Source: Pohlia nutans
Lineage: Eukaryota > Streptophyta > Bryopsida > Bryales > Mniaceae
Direction of reading: 5' to 3'
DNA length: 64,000 nt
Assembly (NCBI GenBank): GCA_022496805.1
Contig: CM040093.1
Coordinates: forward strand, 8,146,213-8,210,212
Below are positions 58,395 through 64,000 of the stretch, piece after piece (within the stretch, counting starts at the first letter, position 1; the number at the start of each line of letters is the position of its first letter). The position numbers and the translations under genes are program-made. The notes below the pieces were generated by a model that saw only the letters and a program-made list of their open reading frames with translations, was not told where the DNA came from and searched no databases.

Positions 58395-59471
58395 ATGGCC
58401 TCCCAAAGGACGCCCATTGATCTGAATTGGAACCCAGAGGCAATCAACCTTGAAAATGTAGAATTTGGAGACATCCAAGGAGAAGAAGATGGGAAGGTTT
58501 ATAAGCAAGGAAGATGGAGCTTATCAGATACATTGGCTTTGATTCAAGCAAAGAGGGTAGATATTGATACATACGGGCCTACAAAAACGCAGCGTGTGCA
58601 AATGACTACTTCATCAGTTCGTTGGAAAGCAATGGCCACTGATTTGTGGAGTAAAGGTGTGCATCGCAACCCGCAGCAAATTCAAGACAAATGGGAGCAA
58701 TTAGCTCCAGATTTCAAGAAGGTTCATGATTATGAGAAGAAAATACCATCCGATATGCCAAGTTACTTTGCCTTGAGTCCTCAGGAGAAAAAAGACCAAC
58801 CACGCAATAGATTTCCTAGAACATCATTGGACCAAGTTCTCTATATCGCCATACTGGAGTGGTATCCAAAATCTTCACAGTCAGTGGATGCTGGAGATTT
58901 ACCAGTAGACAGTGGAACCATTTCAAAAGGTATTTACCATGATTCCTATACTTTATGTTTACATTTTTGAATATTATAAACATTTGCTAGTCGTAAATAC
59001 TCACATATCATGAATGAGATTTTTTTACAACATGAATAGAGTTTCTTGCAACACTCATCGTGCATATTGTGTATATTGTTTCTTGTGTTAATATAAGGTG
59101 TAATTAATGTATTCATATTTTTCACAGATGTCGGTGAATCGTCAATCGATTATTCCACCAAAAAGAGGCGTTTATCATTAAAAACAGCAGATGGTGCATT
59201 AGCCTCAATAGACAAGACAAGAATTGAACTCACACAGGCTATGACTGGAGGACACGATCGTGAGGATCTTCGGCACAAAGAAATTATGGAAATGGAAAAA
59301 CAAAGACTACAATCAGAAGAACTTCGTCATCGTGATATGGTGCAACTTGAGCAATCAAGAATTGCTAGTGCTGCAGAGACTGGAAAAGGATACGTGGATG
59401 CTCTTTTGAGCTTGGGGGATGCTATGAAAGCAATTGGAAGTGCTCTGGCGAATAGACATAGTTCTACATGA
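58395..59471 (+). CDS. PIF/Harbinger MYB/SANT-like protein
   Basis: Two exons, 58395-58929 and 59128-59471, join across a GTATTT...TTTCACAG intron in frame to 292 residues. Residues about 35-135 form a trihelix/SANT-like DNA-binding domain (GRWSLSDTLALIQAKRVDID, SSVRWKAMATDLWSKG, QIQDKWEQLAPDFKKV). The C-terminal part is a charged helix (KEIMEMEKQRLQSEELRHRD) likely to mediate oligomerisation. In PIF/Harbinger elements this second protein binds DNA and works with the nuclease encoded next to it. Here that gene is 400 bases downstream in the same orientation. There are no stops or frameshifts. A host gene of the same family is possible, but the pairing argues for a transposon gene. Confidence 0.85.
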
Positions 59472-59878
59472 ATATTATAAAGTTATGAACTATATTACAT
59501 GTATCACTAGTTGATTTTTAAATAATTAATGGAAATGGTTAGTTTTTAATATTGATAACAAAGTTACCATTTTCATTCTTATTCTTTTAAGTCAAGTCTT
59601 ATGATATTTTTTTTTTGAATTTTAAATATTTCAATGTTTGATTTCCTTTTTGTTAAACATTGATTCACCAATGACTTTAATCACTAATTGTCGTTAATAG
59701 ATGGATCGATTTGTTCTGAAAATTAATTTGTAGTGCTTTTTACCATTAGTTGATTTTTTCATTAGTAAGTGATTCTCAAATGTACCATGTATTTTGTGTT
59801 CATCTATTCAGTTGTTTCACTATGTGGTTTTTATTCATCTTAACAATTGTTTTTCTTACTATATGAAGGGCATGCAAT
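59472..59878. other. Spacer between the two Harbinger genes
   Basis: AT-rich and without coding signal. It may contain the 3' UTR of the MYB-like gene and promoter of the nuclease gene. Confidence 0.4.
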
Positions 59879-61255
59879 ATGGTGGAACCAACACTTTCAG
59901 CTGCAGCTGCAGCGATGGGAGGAGCAAACATAGCTCTTGGCACTATGGTGCAATTGGCAACAAAGGATTTGTTTGATGGAAATTCAAAAAGAAACACACA
60001 AACGATATCATCTTTGAGGCATTTAAAAAGAAAGAGGATGTCAGATGAAATCCTACCATTCCTTTACTCTATTTTGGAATGTGAATTATTGTTCTATCAA
60101 GTTCATGTTGAAAAAGCTGGGGAGAAGAAAAATTTTGGTTCAGATTATGGCATTTATTATATTAAGCCACGATCTGTACATTGGTGGGAACAATATTCAA
60201 GTGTGGTAATGCTTGAAGATCCTGACCGCTTTCGTCAATTCTTTCGACTCTCTGTTCCGACATTCCAATATATATGTTGTTTGGTTCATGAAGAAATGCA
60301 ACGAAATCCCCCTCTTGGATTGATTCAAATTACTGGTCGGTTAATGGATGTTCCTAAGCAAGTGGCAATTGCTTTGAGAAGGCTTGCAACCGGTGATACT
60401 CATCTCTCAGTTGGTGAATTATTTGGAGTGGCCGATTCTACATCTGTCAAAATATGCAAGCGTTTTATCAAAGCCTTGTTGAATGCTGTCATTCCGTTGC
60501 ATTTGAAGTGGCCAGAAAGAGAAGCTCTATCTCATGTGAAACTTGGTTTTGAAAAGCTCCATGGTATACCACAATGTTGTGGTGCTCTTGATTGTTCGCA
60601 TGTCAAATTTGATTTGCCAGCACAGGCAAGATCAACAGATTGGTATGACCGTGATCACAACTATTCGACAATTATCCAAGCCATTGTGGACCACGAAGCC
60701 CGCTTTATTGATGTATTTGCAGGTATACTTGGATCAGTACATGACTCTCGTGTTTATTTATTGTCCAATCACTTCAAAGAAGTCATTGCAGGAACTCGAT
60801 TGAATGGTCCAACGGTTGAAGTTGAAGGTGTTGATGTGCAAGAGTTGATTGTAGCTGATGCAGGATATCTGGGTGACAAGCATGTCTTTGTACCTTGGCC
60901 TGGACTACGTCTTCCTAGACTATATGATGAATTCAATTTCAAACAATCATCTACACGTATGGTAGTGGAACGAACATTTGGTATTTTGAAAGGAATGTGG
61001 AGGATCTTAAAAACTCCTATGATTAGTCCTGATCTTAAGAGAATTCCTAGTTTGATATTAGGTTGTTGTATACTTCATAATATAGTCATTGATAGAAATG
61101 AAGAAATCGATGAGTCTATTGTTCTGTGGGGTCATCATGATCAAGACTACAGACAACAAGTAGTGAGAAATCCACCACAAAATGATGCTGAGCAATTGCA
61201 AATGGCAGTAGCAAAACATGTGTATCAATTGGAAGCACTATGTTTTAATGAATAA
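59879..61255 (+). CDS. PIF/Harbinger DDE nuclease (transposase)
   Basis: A single 458-residue exon from ATG 59879 to TAA. Around 165-200 is a helix-turn-helix-like part (LSVGELFGVADSTSVKICKR). The catalytic domain begins PQCCGALDCSHV with D238, then GILGSVHDSRVYLL, VADAGYLGD with D327 and MVVERTFGILKGMWRIL with E364; the last two acidic residues are 36 residues apart. These fit the DDE_Tnp_4/Harbinger family, which cuts and pastes elements into TTA/TAA targets. All acidic residues are present and the frame is clean, so activity is plausible. Whether this is a mobile copy or a domesticated gene cannot be told without its ends. An upstream exon is possible. Confidence 0.92.
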   Translation: MVEPTLSAAAAAMGGANIALGTMVQLATKDLFDGNSKRNTQTISSLRHLKRKRMSDEILPFLYSILECELLFYQVHVEKAGEKKNFGSDYGIYYIKPRSVHWWEQYSSVVMLEDPDRFRQFFRLSVPTFQYICCLVHEEMQRNPPLGLIQITGRLMDVPKQVAIALRRLATGDTHLSVGELFGVADSTSVKICKRFIKALLNAVIPLHLKWPEREALSHVKLGFEKLHGIPQCCGALDCSHVKFDLPAQARSTDWYDRDHNYSTIIQAIVDHEARFIDVFAGILGSVHDSRVYLLSNHFKEVIAGTRLNGPTVEVEGVDVQELIVADAGYLGDKHVFVPWPGLRLPRLYDEFNFKQSSTRMVVERTFGILKGMWRILKTPMISPDLKRIPSLILGCCILHNIVIDRNEEIDESIVLWGHHDQDYRQQVVRNPPQNDAEQLQMAVAKHVYQLEALCFNE

Positions 61256-61340
61256 ATATTGTTTTGTATCTCATCACAATGTTATGTATTTCAACTTCTA
61301 TATGTGCACTTTTTATTTCTAATGCCTAATTTGATATATA

Positions 61341-61420
61341 TATTTTTTTCTTTTTCTTTTTCTTTTTCTTTTTTTCTTTTTTTTTTCTTTTTTTTTTTCT
61401 TTTTTTCTTTTTTTCTTTTG
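61341..61420. repeat. Polypyrimidine CTTTTT microsatellite
   Basis: About 80 bases of T with interspersed C, immediately 3' of the nuclease gene. Confidence 0.9.
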
Positions 61421-61512
61421 AAGTGTTATAGGTTTATATGGGAGTGAGATATATAAATCTCAACTTTATAATGTTATAGTACATTCTAACATCTACAACA
61501 TTATAGTTATCC

Positions 61513-62087
61513 TTAACCCCTAAATGTCCTCACCCCTCTCCAAATTCGGCAGTTTTGCAAAGACGCATTATAAAATGCTTCTAAAAGGGATATTCTGAAC
61601 TTGATGTATAAATAAAATTGTACATTATGAATTTTGAATTCTATCCATACAGTTAGATTTTTAATTGCTATCACCAATTTTTTTGTATATAATTTGAAAC
61701 TTAAAATTCAAAATTCTTTTGTAAATCAATTACGAATAAGATATTGACAATTTGTGAATAAAATTTGTTGTGATTGGTTCAAATGTAATACTCTAAGTGT
61801 AGTGATTTTTGGAGATTTTTTGGTTGCTTGGTTTTATGAGTTAATTTTTTCAAGTGCACATTTAGACTAAAATCTTCATTTTTTTTGGTGAATCACTCAA
61901 CACAAAATGAGGCATGAGAATTTCACAAAGCACCCCCTCTCTAATCGGATGATACATGCATAAAACTACCTTCCCATGAAATCTACCATAAAAATTTCAT
62001 GCTGCAAAAATATCACCATGGATGAGAAAACGACAAGTGATTCTGTACATCAAGCAGAAAACGCTTGGTTGGGTAGTTAAGGGTTAA
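61513..62087. mobile_element. TTAA-family element, 575 bp
   Basis: The left end TTAACCCCTAAATGTCC and right end TAGTTAAGGGTTAA are inverted repeats with outer TTAA. The interior is homologous to 13019-13534. No ORF. Confidence 0.65.
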
Positions 62088-62545
62088 GTCCATCAAATTT
62101 TGAAGAAGATACCATGAATTTTTCTTTATTACACTCTTATTTCTTTGCTTCAAATAGTTAAAAGGTGTGAAAGATCTTGGTGCTTTATCATTATTAGGTG
62201 TGCAAGAGGTGTGTAAAAGCTTGGTGGTTTTCAAAAGTTTTTAGCACAAGGAAAGGAGCTAAAAAAACTTTTGAAATTTTTTGAAGACCACCAAGCTCTT
62301 ACACACCTCTTACAGATAGATAGAAACTCCAGTCCTCTTTCGAAGGCCGGCGTGAATAAAGTGTCCGTTCGTAATGTTAATGACACATGCCCATAGGACA
62401 AAGGGCCATTGGAACAAACACCTCTTACACACCTAATAATGTTAAACCACCAAGATCTTTCACACGTTTTAGTTATTTGAAGTGAAGAAATAAGAGTATA
62501 ATAAAGAAAAATTCATAGTATCTTCTTCAAATTTTAATGGACTTT
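62088..62545. repeat. Large foldback, interrupted by a SINE
   Basis: GTCCATCAAATTTTGAAGAA at the left pairs with the sequence ending AATTTTAATGGAC at 62541, and the arms pair through CATGAATTTTTCTTTATTA, AGGTGTG(A/T)AA and GGTGTGTAA...GCTTGGTGG. The apex is near 62262 (ACAAGGAAAGGA). The right arm carries the SINE at 62315-62417. Confidence 0.8.
62315..62417 (-). mobile_element. SINE-like repeat, copy 2, with 12-bp target duplication
   Basis: The minus strand reads CCAATGGCCCTTTGTCC and later ACTTTATTCACGCC, GGAGTTTCTATCTATC. ACACCTCTTACA lies on both sides (62303-62314 and 62418-62429), a target duplication of a kind made by retroposition. The same family occurs at 1092-1200. The body is about 103 bp. 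Confidence 0.8.
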
Positions 62546-62915
62546 AAGGATAACTCCATTGTTTCATACTTCAACTCCGTATTTGTCATGTATCAACTAT
62601 TTATTCATATTTCTTAGTATGATAAAATAATAGAAAACACAATACTCTTGTATCTATTCTACTACCATGTTGAACCAAGTTTTTCTTCAAGTATTAACCA
62701 TTAAAGTACATTTTCTAATTTACAATAAAGGAGTACTTTTTAGTTTTAATATTGAAATATAGAAGTAACTTACATCCTAAAAATGTAGGTATATACTATT
62801 TTTGTCATAGATGATACCTAAAAAGAAAATTCATAAAAAATATTTATTATTAGCAATTCATGGTCAAAGTAGTTTGAAAATTGAGAAACTAAGCCCCACA
62901 AGATTGATTGGTCCT
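62546..62915. other. AT-rich intergenic DNA
   Basis: No gene or repeat boundary identified. Confidence 0.35.
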
Positions 62916-63354
62916 TTAACCCCTAAAGCGTTTACGGTGACCAAAATGGTTATGATGATTTTTTAATAGTTTTGAGTAGGTCCTAATTGGACTTCCTCTT
63001 GTTTGAATTTGTTTGATTGTTTTATCAATACATGCAATGATCTTCACTACTGTAGTTCTAGTGATATAAACCTTGGTCTTATATGAATTTTTATTTTTCA
63101 CAATATGATTAATTGGATTTGTCATTATAAACATTACGTTCTTCAACCGTTGTTGGGCCACACCCTTTGTCTACATTGATGCTACATTGTAAAGTACTAA
63201 TAAAATAATTCAACTCTCCAACCCTTGTTACTTGGCCCAACTAAAGTGAGAAAAAATTCTCTGCAATTCCTCCGATTCCTTGATAGATGCTTGAGATTTG
63301 GAGGTGCAATAGTGGGCCTTTAAAGAACGTTATGAACTACGAATCTTTGGTCCT
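62916..63354. mobile_element. TTAA-family element, right end damaged
   Basis: The left end TTAACCCCTAAAGCG is canonical. The interior near 62970-63010, read on the minus strand (GGAAGTCCAATTAGGACCTA, CTCAAAA), matches 30270-30310. The right side ends GGTCCTTTAA at 63358, as if the GGGG between the TTTA and TTAA parts of the terminus had been lost. Confidence 0.5.
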
Positions 63355-63897
63355 TTAACCCTTTCATGCGCCTGCGTCCAATATTGGACGCTCAATAGAT
63401 TTTGACAGTTCGAATTCAATCCAAATTGGACAGTTTTCATCCACCAATTTTTTTCATGATTCTTGTGCAAGTTGACTATCCTTTGTATAGTTTTGATTTT
63501 CAAAATAGATTATTATTATTTTGGAAATAACAACACAAGTGGTTTATGTCAAATTTCATTCTTAGTTCAAAAAGTGAGACCTTAAAGATGATTTTTTAAG
63601 TAGAATCAAATAATAGAAACCATACCATCTCGTAGTGCATGTTATTCCAATGTCATCACTATTTTTTTTTTAACAAACTTCGTTAATTCATGATTTTAAT
63701 TGATTTTCAAGAGAAAACCTTGCAAAATAAACAAAATAAATATTAAAGAAATATATGATAAATTCAACCGTAGAGATGTGATCTTCACATTGACATTTAC
63801 AACTTTTCTTTGTACATCAACTCCATTTTTGGTTTTCATCAAACATTTTATAACGAATCTTTGAAAACAATGTTGAACTGGGACCTTAAAGGGTTAA
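63355..63897. mobile_element. TTAA-family element, 543 bp
   Basis: The left end TTAACCCTTTCATGCG and right end GGACCTTAAAGGGTTAA are inverted with TTAA at each edge. Just inside the left end is a palindrome GCGTCCAATATTGGACGC, resembling the inner palindromes of other piggyBac-like termini. No ORF. Bases 63898-64000 hold nothing recognisable. Confidence 0.65.
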
Positions 63898-64000
63898 GGA
63901 TTTTGGGATAAAAAGAAACTAGAAATTTAATTTTTGGCTATTGTATTCGTGAAACAAATTAAACTTTTAGATATATACACTCGGAATTTGAAATGGGACC

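Noticed and set aside
1..64000. CRISPR arrays, operons and bacterial signals
   Set aside because: Spliced genes, transit peptide and plant transposons show a plant nuclear sequence; tandem repeats here lack the spacer structure of CRISPR.

Overview
This is a nuclear window from a land plant. The evidence is a chloroplast DUF1995/LPA3-type protein, an AGO4-clade Argonaute, a plant FGGY-type sugar kinase with 14 exons, GT-AG introns, and a PIF/Harbinger transposon. Intergenic DNA is very AT-rich while old exons are GC-rich. Piggybac-like TTAA elements are abundant, which is not typical of flowering plants. I infer a non-seed plant such as a bryophyte or lycophyte, but the sequence alone does not settle this.

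Layout. 1-6 kb: AT-rich repeats with two unrecognised ORFs, one carrying an in-frame stop. 7.2-8.0 kb: nested MITEs directly upstream of the LPA3-like gene (8145-9344, +). An intronless AGO4-like gene (9997-12681, -) converges on it. 13-15.7 kb: a cluster of TTAA-flanked elements, one inserted inside an older element. 19.0-25.0 kb: the FGGY kinase gene (+). 25.4-48 kb: no recognisable functional gene; MITEs, SINE-like sequences, a duplicated 2-3.5 kb block and decayed repeats. 48.6-54.1 kb: a broken multi-exon locus with fibronectin-III-like exons, a stray 3' piece of the LPA3 gene and two strong foldbacks. 54.3-56.1 kb: a minus-strand terminal exon candidate and a frameshifted Lys-rich ORF. 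58.4-61.3 kb: both genes of an apparently intact PIF/Harbinger element (MYB/SANT-like protein and DDE nuclease). 61.5-64 kb: more TTAA elements, a large foldback and a SINE with a 12-bp target duplication.

The three clear host genes look unrelated in function: photosystem II assembly, RNA-directed silencing, and pentulose phosphorylation. The most striking feature is a dense population of short elements with ends of the form TTAA-CCC(C/T)TAAAGG. One sits in a repeat whose uninterrupted copy elsewhere in the window has a single TTAA at the same point, which directly demonstrates a TTAA target duplication, the piggyBac hallmark. No matching transposase is present in the window.
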